DNA from: an uncultured Oscillospiraceae bacterium
GTDB taxonomy: Bacteria > Bacillota > Clostridia > Oscillospirales > Oscillospiraceae
Direction of reading: 5' to 3'
Length of the DNA stretch: 64,000 nt
NCBI GenBank assembly: GCA_910585265.1
Contig: CAJUCA010000001.1
Coordinates: 62,001 to 126,000, forward strand
The notes below the pieces were generated by a model. The model was not told the origin of the DNA. It saw only the letters and a list, made by a program, of their open reading frames with translations, and made no database searches. How positions within the stretch are numbered: position 1 is the stretch's first letter; every line of letters starts with the position of its first letter. Position numbers and translations under genes: made by a program. Positions 1 through 8,501 of the stretch are shown in pieces.

Positions 1-98
1 CGCAGGGCGTCCGCCAGCTTGGGCGGGATCAGGTAGTCGTAGGGCTTGTCGATGGCGTAGGCCGCCGACGATACTGCGATTTTTGCGATCCCGGCCAC
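1..98 (-). CDS. priA: Primosomal protein N' (PriA helicase), N-terminal fragment
   Basis: PriA restarts stalled replication forks by recognising forked DNA and loading the primosome. Only the first 32 or so residues are in the window; the gene runs off the left edge. The visible peptide reads MAGIAKIAVSSAAYAIDKPY and continues DYLIPPKLADALR, which matches the conserved start of PriA (VAVSSATYAIDKPYDYLIP type). The likely start is a GTG at 96-98. It is the last visible gene of the minus-strand cluster that runs down from cdaA. In many Firmicutes coaBC sits between rpoZ and priA, but here priA follows rpoZ directly. The family call is confident; the start codon is less so. Confidence 0.8.
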   Translation of the reverse strand, partial: MAGIAKIAVSSAAYAIDKPYDYLIPPKLADAL

Positions 99-129
99 GG
101 CCTCACCCCGTCCCTCTCCAAAGTCCAAA

Positions 130-154
130 GGGCAAGCAGGCATCCTGCTTGCCC
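130..154 (-). terminator. Hairpin between rpoZ and priA
   Basis: An 11-bp perfect inverted repeat (GGGCAAGCAGG / CCTGCTTGCCC) has a 3-nt loop. On the minus strand it is followed by CTTTGGACTTT, which is only a weak U tract. It lies between the rpoZ stop and the priA start, so it is probably a weak or leaky terminator that separates or tunes the two genes. Confidence 0.5.
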
Positions 155-161
155 AGAATTG

Positions 162-401
162 CTACGCCTGCTCCTGCTCCTGCTCCTGTTCCGCCTCCAG
201 CTCCTGCTCCGCGTCCTCCACCCGGAGCGTGCCGCTGGCCACCTCATGGATGGCCAGGGAGACGGCCTTTTCCTCCAGCGGCTCCCCGGACTGCTCCGCC
301 TCGCTGGACAGCTTCCTGGCCCGGCTGGCCACCATATTCACCAGCATATAACGGCTGGGCACCTCGTTGAGCAAATCCTTGATTGCGGGATAAAGTAACA
401 T
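162..401 (-). CDS. rpoZ: DNA-directed RNA polymerase omega subunit
   Basis: Omega helps RNA polymerase fold and assemble around beta prime. The 79-residue protein has the family signature near the start (PSRYMLVNMVASRARKL), followed by KAVSLAIHEVASG. The length fits the family. The C-terminus ends in an acidic Glu-Gln repeat (EAEQEQEQEQA) encoded by a run of near-identical hexanucleotides, which is unusual and prone to slippage. It lies 11 bp downstream of gmk. The gmk-rpoZ-priA order is standard for Firmicutes and supports the call. Confidence 0.92.
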   Translation of the reverse strand: MLLYPAIKDLLNEVPSRYMLVNMVASRARKLSSEAEQSGEPLEEKAVSLAIHEVASGTLRVEDAEQELEAEQEQEQEQA

Positions 402-412
402 GACGCATCCTC

Positions 413-1024
413 CTAATAATTGATAATGCTCTCAGCCAAGTGGAGCCGTTTTGCGGTTCGGCACCGCTCCGCCTCCAAAATGGACTGGATCTCCCCGGCG
501 GCGGTGACCACCGTGTCGTTTACCACCAGATAGTCGTAGTGCACGCTCTCCTGGCACTCCTGCCGGGCCTTTTCCAGACGCCGCTGGATGGTCTCCTCCT
601 CGTCGGTGTTCCGGCGGTGGAGCCGCCGGGACAGCTCCTCAATAGACGGCGGGATCAGGAAGATCAGCACCGCCTCCGGGCACCGCTCCTTTACCTTGGC
701 CGCCCCCTGAACCTCGATGTCCAGCAGTACGTCCACCCCCTGATCCAGCTTTTCCCGGATCACCTTCAGCGACGTGCCGTAGTAATTGCCCACATACTCG
801 GCGTACTCCAGAAGCTCGTCGGCGGCAATCATCCGCTCAAACTCCTCCCGGGAGACGAAGTTGTAGTTCACCCCGTCCGCCTCCCCCGTTCTGGGCTGCC
901 GGGTGGTGAAGGACACGGAAAAATGGATATCCCGCCGCGCGCTCAGCAGCTCGGCGATCACCGTGCTTTTCCCCACCCCGGATGGCCCGGACAGTACGAT
1001 CAGCTCTCCCCTTCTCCCACTCAT
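413..1024 (-). CDS. gmk: Guanylate kinase
   Basis: Phosphorylates GMP to GDP with ATP in the cytoplasm, feeding GTP and dGTP synthesis. The 203-residue protein has the P-loop [11 protein letters not shown] near residue 12 and the GMP-binding stretch [19 protein letters not shown]; the lid and base-binding region follows ([21 protein letters not shown]). The length is typical. The ATG overlaps the remA stop by 4 bp (ATGA), which indicates translational coupling in the yicC-remA-gmk-rpoZ run. Confidence 0.96.
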   Translation of the reverse strand: MSGRRGELIVLSGPSGVGKSTVIAELLSARRDIHFSVSFTTRQPRTGEADGVNYNFVSREEFERMIAADELLEYAEYVGNYYGTSLKVIREKLDQGVDVLLDIEVQGAAKVKERCPEAVLIFLIPPSIEELSRRLHRRNTDEEETIQRRLEKARQECQESVHYDYLVVNDTVVTAAGEIQSILEAERCRTAKRLHLAESIINY

Positions 1025-1293
1025 TGCGGTTCCTCCTCCATCCCGTCCTGCTGCTCCGCCCCGTCCCCAAACCGGGCGGACACCTGCCCCGCGGGCAGGG
1101 ACGACCAGATCACGTGCCCGCTGTCCATCACCAGCACCGCCTGGGTCTTGCGGCCAAAGCTGGCGTCGATGAGCATACCCCGCTCCCGCGCCTCCTGCCC
1201 CAGCCGCTTCACCGGGGCGGAGTCCGGGCTGACGATGGCGATCACCCGCTGGGCGGACACCATGTTTCCAAATCCAATATTGACCAGCTTCAT
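1021..1293 (-). CDS. remA: RemA family DNA-binding regulator (DUF370)
   Basis: RemA homologues are small DNA-binding proteins; in Bacillus subtilis RemA activates biofilm matrix genes. The 90-residue protein begins [20 protein letters not shown], the conserved DUF370 start, and continues with SAPVKRL and [22 protein letters not shown]. The C-terminal 15-20 residues are an acidic, poorly conserved extension. It sits 4 bp after yicC and overlaps gmk by 4 bp, the usual place of this gene in Clostridia. Its target genes here are unknown. Confidence 0.9.
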   Translation of the reverse strand: MKLVNIGFGNMVSAQRVIAIVSPDSAPVKRLGQEARERGMLIDASFGRKTQAVLVMDSGHVIWSSLPAGQVSARFGDGAEQQDGMEEEPQ

Positions 1294-1297
1294 GCCG

Positions 1298-2182
1298 TCA
1301 CTCCAAATTCTGGACCTGTTCCCGGATCTTCTCGATCTCCGCCTTCATGTCAACCACCCGGCGGGTGATCTCCAGATCGCTGCACTTGGAGCCGATGGTG
1401 TTGGTCTCCCGGTTGAACTCCTGGATCAGGAAGTCCAGCTTCCGGCCCACCCCGCCCCCGGCGGACAAAAGCTCCCGGAGCTGGCCCAAATGGCTGTGCA
1501 GGCGCACCGTCTCCTCGTCCACCGCCACCTTGTCGGCGAAGATAGCCGCCTCCGTGAGCAGACGCCCCTCGTCGATCTGGGTGTTCTGGAGCACCTCCCG
1601 CATTTTGCCCTCCAGCCTGGCCCGGTAATCCGCCACCGTCTGGGGAGAGCGTGCCTCCACCTCTCCCAGCAGCCGCTCCACCGTGTCCGCGCGGCCCAGG
1701 ATATCGGCGGCCAGCCGCTCGCCCTCCACCGCCCGCATGGCGTTGAAGTCCTCGATGGCCAGATCCAGCACCGCCAGCAGGCGTTCCTTCACCAGATCCA
1801 GATCCTCCGCCTGCTTCTCCACCGTCAGCACATCGGGGAACCGGGCCAGATCCGTGGCCCGGAAGTCCTTCTTCACCCGGCCGCTTCCCAGCTCGTGGAG
1901 CTTCCTCAGGGCGTCCAGATAGCCAACCACCAGATCCTCGTTGACGGTAACCACCATATCGCCCCCGCCGGAGTGGTTCAGGGTGACGAACACATCCACC
2001 TTGCCCCGGCCCACCGCCGCCTGCACCCGGGTCTTGATGGCGTCCTCCGCGAAGATATAGGCCCTGGGCAGCTTCACCGCGCAGTCCAGATAGCGGTTGT
2101 TCACCGCCCGCAGCTCCACCGTGACCTGAAGCCCCTCAAAGGAGCAATCCCCCCGGCCGTAGCCGGTCATGCTTCTCACCAT
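1298..2182 (-). CDS. yicC: YicC/YloC family endoribonuclease
   Basis: YicC/YloC proteins are reported metal-dependent endoribonucleases. The 294-residue protein begins [11 protein letters not shown], the family hallmark, and ends with IREQVQNLE. The conserved C-terminal block is present ([18 protein letters not shown]). The start was placed at the ATG at 2180-2182 because MTGYGRG must be near the N-terminus and an AAAGGCGGGG stretch precedes it. The stop of the upstream membrane protein is one base away, so the genes are tightly packed. It precedes remA, as in many Firmicutes. Confidence 0.9.
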   Translation of the reverse strand: MVRSMTGYGRGDCSFEGLQVTVELRAVNNRYLDCAVKLPRAYIFAEDAIKTRVQAAVGRGKVDVFVTLNHSGGGDMVVTVNEDLVVGYLDALRKLHELGSGRVKKDFRATDLARFPDVLTVEKQAEDLDLVKERLLAVLDLAIEDFNAMRAVEGERLAADILGRADTVERLLGEVEARSPQTVADYRARLEGKMREVLQNTQIDEGRLLTEAAIFADKVAVDEETVRLHSHLGQLRELLSAGGGVGRKLDFLIQEFNRETNTIGSKCSDLEITRRVVDMKAEIEKIREQVQNLE

Positions 2183-2183
2183 T

Positions 2184-2720
2184 TCACGTCCCCGCCTTTC
2201 CGTGGGCCGCCCGCTGAACCCGGGCAATATACACCGCGATCAGCCTGCTGAACCCGTAATCATACAGTAAAAACACCACATTCGCCGCCCCATACAGCAC
2301 CCACACCGACCTGCCCAGCACCTCCGGCAGGGACGACGCCACCGCCCCGGCCATGGTCAGGTAGATCAGGGTAAAGGCGGCGTTGAAAAAGGCCAGCTTC
2401 AGCAGATACCCCAGCGGCCCGCGCCGCAGCCCCTCAATAAGGGACTTCACCATGGGGTACAGCCCGAACAACGCCCCGAACAGCAGGACGCAGAGCTTAT
2501 CCGGCACCAGCAGGAAGGCCAGGATGGACACACCCGCCCAGCACAGCAGTCCCGCCTTCATCCCCGCCGAGATCACCGCCAGCCCGGGCAAAAGCCCCGC
2601 CGCCGCCACGATGCCCCAGCTTCCCGTGGGCGCGATGGAGCCCAGGTAGACTAAAATCAAGGCCAACGCCCCCAAAATGGCGGGATACGCCGTCATTGCC
2701 GCCGCGTTCTTTCTCCTCAT
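2184..2720 (-). CDS. Predicted polytopic membrane protein, unknown function
   Basis: I do not recognise a named family. The 178-residue protein has about six hydrophobic segments: near residues 10-30, 35-55, 58-75, 78-92, 105-125 and 135-155. The charged loops are Arg-rich (SLIEGLRRG) and the tail is basic. The overall shape resembles small DUF2232-like or transporter-subunit membrane proteins, but I see no diagnostic motif. It lies 1 bp upstream of yicC and 1 bp downstream of the DnaJ-like gene, so it is co-transcribed with them. Confidence 0.7.
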   Translation of the reverse strand: MRRKNAAAMTAYPAILGALALILVYLGSIAPTGSWGIVAAAGLLPGLAVISAGMKAGLLCWAGVSILAFLLVPDKLCVLLFGALFGLYPMVKSLIEGLRRGPLGYLLKLAFFNAAFTLIYLTMAGAVASSLPEVLGRSVWVLYGAANVVFLLYDYGFSRLIAVYIARVQRAAHGKAGT

Positions 2721-2721
2721 G

Positions 2722-3342
2722 TCAGCGGCAGCCCCCGCACAGGCAGTTTAGGCACAGCATGGTGGTACAGCAGTCCATGCCGTCGCACTGCGCGCCCGCC
2801 ATGTCAGGCTGGTAGCCATAGCCGCCCTGCCGCATCATATTGAACGCCTGCCGGTACTCCATGTTTCCCGGCTCCATCTGGACGGCGATCTGGTAGTTCT
2901 GCCGGGCCTCGTCCAGCCAGCCCCGGCGGTAGGCGATGCTCCCCATGAGGAAATACCACTCGCCGTTCCGGGAGGGCGCGCCCTGCAAAATCTGCTCCGC
3001 CCCCTCCAGGTCGTTGCGCTGGATGGCCGACCGGGCCTGGCTGAACAGGCCCGCCCCGCTACCCTGCCGCTGCTGCTGGTAGGCGGAGCCGCCCCCGTAC
3101 CCGTAACCATAGCCGCCCTGGGACCCGCTTCCGCCGCCGTAGGCTCCCCCTCCGGTTCGCCCCTTGGTGATGGCGTCATAGGCCTCGTTGATCTCCTTCA
3201 TCTTCTCCTCGGCCAGATCGGACAGGGGGTTGTTCTGGTAGTTGTCCGGGTGGTACTTCCGGGCCAAATCCCGGTAGGCCCTCTTGATCTCGTCGTCGCC
3301 GGCGTCAGGGCTGACGCCCAGCACCTCATAGGGATCTCTCAT
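2722..3342 (-). CDS. DnaJ-domain protein with TPR-like and Cys-rich tail
   Basis: The N-terminal J domain (residues 1-60: [21 protein letters not shown], then ARKYHPDNY) carries the HPD motif, so it should stimulate an Hsp70 ATPase. A Gly/Tyr/Gln-rich linker follows (about 62-95). Next comes a helical repeat resembling a TPR ([20 protein letters not shown]). The last 21 residues hold seven cysteines ([20 protein letters not shown]). It lacks the zinc-finger and C-terminal domains of true DnaJ, so it is a specialised co-chaperone. It overlaps the DUF5685 gene by 17 bp. In related Clostridia J proteins of this kind sit beside DUF5685 genes, which suggests a joint role. Confidence 0.88.
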   Translation of the reverse strand: MRDPYEVLGVSPDAGDDEIKRAYRDLARKYHPDNYQNNPLSDLAEEKMKEINEAYDAITKGRTGGGAYGGGSGSQGGYGYGYGGGSAYQQQRQGSGAGLFSQARSAIQRNDLEGAEQILQGAPSRNGEWYFLMGSIAYRRGWLDEARQNYQIAVQMEPGNMEYRQAFNMMRQGGYGYQPDMAGAQCDGMDCCTTMLCLNCLCGGCR

Positions 3343-4213
3343 GCGGTTTTCTCCTTGTCTGTCTCATTTCTTTCCACTGGCCGTCCAGCACGGCGCGCTG
3401 TACCGCCGGCAGGCCGAGATAGAGTATATTTTCCACAATGGGCGTCCAATGCCCCAGCTCCATCAAATTCGCGGCGGAGCCCGCCAGCCGCAGGGAGTGG
3501 ACGGCGGTGGTTTCCAGGTAAGCCCGCTCCTCCCGTGCCCTGCCCTCAAACCGGGCGTCCAGCGGGTTATACCGCCCCCGCTTCCGATCCTCGTCCAGAT
3601 CGTCCCAGGCGTCCATCAGGTAGATCCAACGCCCCACATGGTACAGCAGCTCCCCCAGCGACCGCCCCTCCGGGCTGTCCGCCGGGTAGACCGAGGCGGC
3701 ACAGGCCAGAATCCCCGCGAAGGCGTCCGCCGCCCGGTCCAGCTCCGGGGAACGCTCCTCCTCCATCCGGCCCAGGCGGGCCAGCCCCTCCCGCACCTGA
3801 CGGTCAAATCCGGGCTGGGCCTGGGCCGCCCGGCGGTAGGCCCGCCGGAACAGCCGCCGGACCACCCGGTAGGGCAGGCCCGTGATCAGCCCGTGATCTG
3901 ACACATCATCGGACAGCTTGTGGTAGAACAGAATGATGCTCTCGTCGGCGGCGTCATACAGCCGCTTCCCTGCCAGACAGGCCCTGGGCTTCCGCCAGGG
4001 ATGGGCGGGACAGCGGCGGCAGGAGGGCCTGTCCCCCTGTTCCCCCGCCGCCAGCAGAATTGCCAGGAAGGTGAAGTCATATTGCAGGGTGAACCGGGCC
4101 AGCCAGCCGTGCCGCTCCCCCAGGGCGTGGCACAGGCCGCAGTACGCGCCCTGGTACAGCTCCCGCTGCCCCTCGTCCAGCCGGTCCAGGACGGGGCGGA
4201 CATAGCCGAACAC
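3326..4213 (-). CDS. DUF5685 family protein
   Basis: The 295-residue protein begins [16 protein letters not shown] and continues [13 protein letters not shown], the typical DUF5685 opening with a CxxC pair. A second Cys cluster follows near residue 83 (SCRRCPAHP, then RACL). Together these could bind a metal or cofactor, but no function is established. The rest is helical ([50 protein letters not shown]). The start is a GTG with no clear Shine-Dalgarno sequence, but the conserved MFGYVRP fixes it. It begins 1 bp after the cdaR stop and overlaps the J-protein gene. Confidence 0.85.
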   Translation of the reverse strand: MFGYVRPVLDRLDEGQRELYQGAYCGLCHALGERHGWLARFTLQYDFTFLAILLAAGEQGDRPSCRRCPAHPWRKPRACLAGKRLYDAADESIILFYHKLSDDVSDHGLITGLPYRVVRRLFRRAYRRAAQAQPGFDRQVREGLARLGRMEEERSPELDRAADAFAGILACAASVYPADSPEGRSLGELLYHVGRWIYLMDAWDDLDEDRKRGRYNPLDARFEGRAREERAYLETTAVHSLRLAGSAANLMELGHWTPIVENILYLGLPAVQRAVLDGQWKEMRQTRRKPHERSL

Positions 4214-4214
4214 G

Positions 4215-5513
4215 TCAGCCGCCCGCCGCTGCCGGGGACAGGGACACCACCACCGAATAATAGGTCGCGTTGGCGGGGGGCAGCTCTCCCAGATCCTCCT
4301 TGGTGCCCGCGCTGCCCAGGTAGATGTCGACTGGGACGGTATACGGCCCCGCCGCCGGGTCCAAGTTCCGCAGATCCGCCACCACCCGGATATTCTCCGG
4401 GATCAGCTCATCTATGAGCTTCTGGGTGCCGCGGATCTCCACCGACAGCTCCTGAGTCACAATGTCCACATTCCAGCCTTCCGGCTCGTTGATGACTTGG
4501 ATGTTCTTGGTGATAAAGGTTTGGCTCACCACCCGCTTGGTCACTCTAAAGGTGGCCGTCACCTCTGCCACGCCGCTGAGGTTCTCCAGCCTGTCGTCCA
4601 GGGGAATCGCGAAGGTGCGCTCATCCTTGTCCTTGATGGTGGCCAGGTTGATCTCCGCCAGAGTGATCCCGCCCTGGCCCTCCAGGGCGGCTACCGCGTC
4701 CTTGCTGCCCGCCACCGTAATACTGCCGGTGGTCAGCTCCACCCTCACGTCGTCCTCATCCAGCCCGCCTCCGGCGATGAGCTTCACCTCCAGCGGGATC
4801 TCCGCCATGGCCCGGATGGGGAAGGTGGTGTAGACCCTGTCCGCGTCGCAGGTCACGTCCAGCTCCTCCAGCGGCTCGTCGTTGGCCCCGATGAGCTGGA
4901 AGGGGAAGTCCCCCTCCACATTGCCCGTCAGGTTTTCCTCCGTCACCGTCACCCGGGCGTAGGCCACCTGGTTCACAAACTCCGCCCGCCCGCTGACCAC
5001 AACAGTCTCGGGGGAGAATTTGAAGTCGTTCTCACTGCCTGCCAGATAGCCCTGCTCCACCGTGCCCTGGAAGCTGCCCTTGATGGGCACCGCGCGGCTG
5101 AGATACCGGGCCACCTCCACGTTCACCACACCCATCCGGGCGTTGGTGGTCACGTAGCTCACATCGCTGGAGCTCACCCCGGCGGGCAGGTTGGGGATAT
5201 AGACGATGGAGTGGCTGCCCTCCTCGCTGATGCCGGACACGTCCACCGTGACGGACAGCCCCTCCCCGTTGGCCAGCTTGGCGTGCACCGCGGGTTTGGC
5301 CTGCACCGTCAGGTTGACGGTGGCGTTCTGGTTGACTACCATCAGCCCCCGGTCCCTCAGAATGTCCAGCCCCCGGAACTCCACCGGAACCCCCCGGTAG
5401 GGGGTCTGCTTCGGGGTGCCGTCGGTGGAGGTCACGTAGCACCACAGCCCCACCGTGAGGATCACCGACAGCACCACGTAGAGCAGCTTGCTGTCAAGAA
5501 TCTTCTTTCCCAT
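4215..5513 (-). CDS. cdaR: CdaR (YbbR-domain) regulator of c-di-AMP synthesis
   Basis: CdaR is membrane-anchored and modulates the diadenylate cyclase CdaA. The 432-residue protein has one N-terminal transmembrane segment (LLYVVLSVILTVGLWCYV, about residues 9-26). An extracytoplasmic part with repeated YbbR domains follows (VPVEFRGL..., VPIKGSFQG, IPLEVKL, TKNIQVINEP). The start ATG at 5511-5513 was chosen because an AAGGGAGA Shine-Dalgarno precedes it. It overlaps cdaA by 20 bp. glmM, which often completes this locus, is not here. Confidence 0.9.
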   Translation of the reverse strand: MGKKILDSKLLYVVLSVILTVGLWCYVTSTDGTPKQTPYRGVPVEFRGLDILRDRGLMVVNQNATVNLTVQAKPAVHAKLANGEGLSVTVDVSGISEEGSHSIVYIPNLPAGVSSSDVSYVTTNARMGVVNVEVARYLSRAVPIKGSFQGTVEQGYLAGSENDFKFSPETVVVSGRAEFVNQVAYARVTVTEENLTGNVEGDFPFQLIGANDEPLEELDVTCDADRVYTTFPIRAMAEIPLEVKLIAGGGLDEDDVRVELTTGSITVAGSKDAVAALEGQGGITLAEINLATIKDKDERTFAIPLDDRLENLSGVAEVTATFRVTKRVVSQTFITKNIQVINEPEGWNVDIVTQELSVEIRGTQKLIDELIPENIRVVADLRNLDPAAGPYTVPVDIYLGSAGTKEDLGELPPANATYYSVVVSLSPAAAGG

Positions 5514-6393
5514 TGGAATTATCTCCCTTAATGCCCTTGAATACACTGGTCAGCCGGGCGGCGGCGGTAACCGGCCCGTTCTCCCCGTCCGCCGCGGGCA
5601 TCAGCTCCATCCGCAGCAGACGCTCCAGGGTGTCCGGCGACAGGTGCCGCTTCAGCATCCCGTTGACCGCCACCGAGATGGACCCCGTCTCCTCGGAGAC
5701 AATGGCCACCACCGCATCGGAGTTCTCGCTGACGCCGATGCCCGCCCGGTGGCGCATCCCCAGTTCCCGGCTCAGGTTCACATTGCCGGACAGGGGGAGC
5801 ATACAGCCCGCCCCCACAATGCGCCCGTTGCGCACGATCACCGCCCCGTCGTGGAGGGGGGCCTTGTTCCAGAACAGGTTCTTCAGCAGCTCGGCGGACA
5901 CCTGGCAGTCCAGGGTGGTGCCCGTTTTCAGCATATCGTCCAGCATGGTGCGCCGCTCGAACACCATCAGCGCGCCCACCTTGTCCCGGGACATGGCGGC
6001 ATAGGCCTCCACCGTCTCCTTGATCGCGCTCTCCAGGTCGTTTCCGTAGGTCTCCGCCACGAACAGCTCCTTGATCTTGCCGCTGCCCATCTGCTCCAGG
6101 AAACGGCGCAGCTCTGGCTGGAAGATGATGATCAGGGCGATCACTCCCAGCTCCATGGCGTTGGTCAGGACGAAATTCATCACCCGCAGGTTCAGAAGGC
6201 TGGGACTGGTCAGGGCCAGGGCCACCAGCAGGAACACGATGGCCTTCACCACCTGCCCGGAGCGGCTCTTGCGGACAAAGCGGAACAGGTGGTAGATCCC
6301 AAAGGCGATGATCGCCATGTCCACAATGTCGGTAAAGCCGATGAGCTTGAGATATTCCGGCGCAGACTTCAACGCCTCCAGAATGATGTCCAT
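5494..6393 (-). CDS. cdaA: Diadenylate cyclase CdaA (c-di-AMP synthase)
   Basis: Makes c-di-AMP from two ATP at the membrane; the messenger controls potassium and osmolyte transport and cell-wall balance. The 299-residue protein has three N-terminal membrane helices (about residues 12-32, 40-58 and 64-84), then the DAC domain with LHDGAVIVRNGRI (DGA motif) and MRHRAGIGVSE (RHR motif), both catalytic. The ATG at 6391-6393 follows a GGAGGGG Shine-Dalgarno, and upstream in-frame codons lack one. It heads the minus-strand operon behind a strong promoter. Confidence 0.95.
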   Translation of the reverse strand: MDIILEALKSAPEYLKLIGFTDIVDMAIIAFGIYHLFRFVRKSRSGQVVKAIVFLLVALALTSPSLLNLRVMNFVLTNAMELGVIALIIIFQPELRRFLEQMGSGKIKELFVAETYGNDLESAIKETVEAYAAMSRDKVGALMVFERRTMLDDMLKTGTTLDCQVSAELLKNLFWNKAPLHDGAVIVRNGRIVGAGCMLPLSGNVNLSRELGMRHRAGIGVSENSDAVVAIVSEETGSISVAVNGMLKRHLSPDTLERLLRMELMPAADGENGPVTAAARLTSVFKGIKGDNSNGKEDS

Positions 6394-6448
6394 AGATCCA
6401 CCCCTCCCCCCGCCGCCTGTCAGGCAGGGCCTCCGATCACTTCCCCAT

Positions 6449-6477
6449 ATTATATCGTATCCGCCGCCCGTTGGCAA
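6449..6477 (-). promoter_or_regulatory. Sigma-A promoter of the cdaA operon
   Basis: On the minus strand -35 TTGCCA (6472-6477) and -10 TATAAT (6449-6454) are 17 bp apart, placing transcription start about 50 nt upstream of cdaA. This is the best promoter of the 0-6.5 kb cluster. Confidence 0.75.
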
Positions 6478-6520
6478 GCAAATCACAGATAAAACAAAGA
6501 AAATTCAAAATTTATCCTAC

Positions 6521-6550
6521 AAAAAAGGCGTGGGTTTACCACGCCTTTTT
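6521..6550 (-). terminator. Rho-independent terminator after the cysteine desulfurase gene
   Basis: Inverted repeat AAAAAGGCGTGG / CCACGCCTTTTT with a 5-nt loop, followed on the minus strand by a U tract. The hairpin overlaps the last codons and TAA stop of the gene. The A tract on the other side makes it potentially bidirectional. Confidence 0.85.
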
Positions 6551-7666
6551 GCCGTCTTTCACAATGCAGCCCAACGCCTCCGCCGCCCGGTCCGCCTGAT
6601 CGGCGCGGTTAAAGGCGGAAAAGCTGAACCGGACGGTTCCGGTGTCCGCCGTCCCCGCCGAGCGGTGGGCCAGCGGCGCGCAGTGCAGTCCGGCCCGCAC
6701 CGCGATCCCCCGCCGGGCCAACGCCTCCGCCGCGTCCTCACAGTCCATGCCGTCCACCACAACGGAAAACAGGCCGCTCTGGTCCTCCCCCCGGTAGACG
6801 GTCACACCGGGCAGCCGGGCCAGCCGATCCATCATCCGGCAGGCCAGCCTCCGCTCGTGGGCGTGTATGCACTCCGTGCCCTTCCGGGCCACGAACTCCA
6901 TCCCGGCCAGCAGGCCCGCCGCGCCGCACACGTTCTGGGTGCCCGCCTCCAGCCGATCAGGCAGGAAGTCGGGCATCTCCTGGGAGGCCGACAGGCTGCC
7001 CGTGCCGCCGCGGATCAGGGGCTGGGCCTCCCCGCCGCACAGCAGCAGCCCGGTGCCCTGGGGCCCGTACAGCCCCTTGTGCCCCGGCATGGCGATAAAT
7101 GCCGCCCCCCAGCCCTCCAGGTCCAGCGGCAGAATCCCGGCGGACTGGGAGGCGTCCACGATCAGGGGCACCCCCTGCTCCCGGCACAGGGCCGCGATCG
7201 GGCCTACCGGCTGGATAAAGCCGAATACGTTGGAGACGTGGTTGCAGATCACCGCGTCCACCCCGGCGGTGATCTCCCGCTGAAACGCGTCATACACGCC
7301 CCCGGCGTCAAACAGCGGCCCTGCCGCCACCCGGATCTTCACCCCCGGTATGGCGTGAAGGGGCCGCGTCACCGCGTTGTGCTCATAGCCCGAGATCACC
7401 ACCGTCCCCCCGGGGGGCACCAGGGTGTGTATGGCGATATTCAGCCCGTGGGTGGCGTTGGAGGTCAGAGCCACCCGCTGGGGGTCCCCCACGTGAAACA
7501 GCTCCGCCGCCCGCTCCCGCACCCGGTAGACCAGCTCCGCCGCCCCCATGCCCGCGCCGTACCCGCCCCGGCCTGGGCTGGCCAGATGGGTCATGGCCCA
7601 GGCGGTGCGGGCGGAAACCGCCTGGGGCTTTTCCAGTGTCGTCGCCGCGCTGTCCAGATAGATCAT
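6536..7666 (-). CDS. Cysteine desulfurase family aminotransferase (class V)
   Basis: PLP enzyme expected to release sulfur or selenium from cysteine or selenocysteine. The 376 residues start MIYLDSAATTLEKP, typical of the family. They carry the PLP-Lys motif MPGHKGLYGPQG, the Asp pair VDASQSAG, and the catalytic Cys loop AGLHCAPLAHRS near residue 345. The last looks like the EF2568-type branch rather than IscS/SufS with SufU. It overlaps by 4 bp the gene for a DUF3343 (Se/S carrier-like) protein. That pairing is known from selenium-handling loci in Clostridia, so a role in selenium or sulfur delivery is likely, though no selenoenzyme gene is visible nearby. Confidence 0.85.
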   Translation of the reverse strand: MIYLDSAATTLEKPQAVSARTAWAMTHLASPGRGGYGAGMGAAELVYRVRERAAELFHVGDPQRVALTSNATHGLNIAIHTLVPPGGTVVISGYEHNAVTRPLHAIPGVKIRVAAGPLFDAGGVYDAFQREITAGVDAVICNHVSNVFGFIQPVGPIAALCREQGVPLIVDASQSAGILPLDLEGWGAAFIAMPGHKGLYGPQGTGLLLCGGEAQPLIRGGTGSLSASQEMPDFLPDRLEAGTQNVCGAAGLLAGMEFVARKGTECIHAHERRLACRMMDRLARLPGVTVYRGEDQSGLFSVVVDGMDCEDAAEALARRGIAVRAGLHCAPLAHRSAGTADTGTVRFSFSAFNRADQADRAAEALGCIVKDGKKAW

Positions 7667-7917
7667 GCCTTCACCTCGCTGTATCCGCCGTCCGCCGACT
7701 GGAGGAACACCTGCTTGGGGGCCAGGCCCTCCCGGCGCAGCACCACCAGCGCGTCGGTGAGCCGCCGCTCCGCGATGCGCACGCAGTAGCCGCAGCCCTC
7801 CCTGGAGATCACCTTGGGGGCGCGCAGGACGTATCCGGGTATGCCCGCCCGCTCCAGCACATGGGCGGTGCGCTGGGCGTAGGTCAGCGAGCGGCAGATG
7901 ATCAGATAATAAACCAT
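7663..7917 (-). CDS. DUF3343 putative Se/S carrier-like protein
   Basis: The 84-residue protein (MVYYLIICRSLTYAQRTAHV) matches the DUF3343 family, proposed to carry selenium or sulfur. It has the family's REGCGYCVRI motif with a CxxC pair near residue 42. The start ATG at 7915-7917 is preceded by AGGAAGGGTGG. Its stop overlaps the start of the cysteine desulfurase gene by 4 bp, so the two are translationally coupled and probably act together. The chemistry is inferred from family and context. Confidence 0.82.
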   Translation of the reverse strand: MVYYLIICRSLTYAQRTAHVLERAGIPGYVLRAPKVISREGCGYCVRIAERRLTDALVVLRREGLAPKQVFLQSADGGYSEVKA

Positions 7918-7970
7918 GGGCCCACCCTTCCTTTCCCGTGTCGTCTGATTGCCCGTGGAGAGGGACGGCA

Positions 7971-8010
7971 AAACGCCCCCCTCAAGGCCATCCTATGCCC
8001 TGAGGGGGAC
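7971..8010 (-). terminator. Terminator after ispF
   Basis: Stem CCCCCTCA (7977-7984) / TGAGGGGG (8001-8008), followed on the minus strand by GCGTTTTGCC. It lies 18 bp beyond the ispF stop. Confidence 0.7.
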
Positions 8011-8027
8011 GCGGGTTCCACGCTTCT

Positions 8028-8501
8028 TCAGTTTTCGCCGATGAGGGCCACCGCGTGGGCGGCGATGCCCTCCCCCGTCCCGGTGAAGCCCAGGCCCTCC
8101 TCGGTGGTGGCTTTCACGCTCACCTGTCCGGGGCCGATGCCCATGGCGGCGGCCAGCCGCTCCCGCATCTCCGGAATGTGGGGGGCCAGCTTGGGCCGCT
8201 GGGCCAGCACCGTGGCGTCCACATTGCCGATCCCGTACCCGTGCTCCGCCAGCACCTCCGCCACGCGGCGGAGCAAAACCAGGCTGTCCGCCCCTGCGTA
8301 GGCCGGGTCGCTGTCCGGGAACAGCTTGCCGATGTCCCCCAGAGCCGCCGCACCCAGCAGGGCGTCCATGACGGCGTGCGCCAGCACATCCGCGTCCGAG
8401 TGGCCCAGCAGCCCCTTCTCAAAGGGGATCTCCACCCCGCCTAAGATGAGCTTCCGCCCCTCCACCAGCCGGTGGACATCATATCCGTGCCCGATTCTCA
8501 C
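8028..8501 (-). CDS. ispF: 2-C-methyl-D-erythritol 2,4-cyclodiphosphate synthase
   Basis: Cyclises CDP-methylerythritol 2-phosphate in the MEP isoprenoid pathway. The 157 residues begin [20 protein letters not shown] with the zinc-binding DVH motif. They continue [21 protein letters not shown] (metal and substrate binding) and end with [22 protein letters not shown]. The length is standard. The start is GTG and overlaps the ispD stop by 4 bp (GTGA), so ispD and ispF are coupled and form a two-gene operon in this region. Confidence 0.96.
   Translation of the reverse strand: MRIGHGYDVHRLVEGRKLILGGVEIPFEKGLLGHSDADVLAHAVMDALLGAAALGDIGKLFPDSDPAYAGADSLVLLRRVAEVLAEHGYGIGNVDATVLAQRPKLAPHIPEMRERLAAAMGIGPGQVSVKATTEEGLGFTGTGEGIAAHAVALIGEN

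Noticed and set aside
440-2251. A 603-codon open frame on the plus strand
   Set aside because: It is the antisense shadow of gmk, remA and yicC, caused by high GC. The minus-strand genes have clear family motifs. The same applies to other long antisense frames, for example over ppdK (29954-32464) and pgi.
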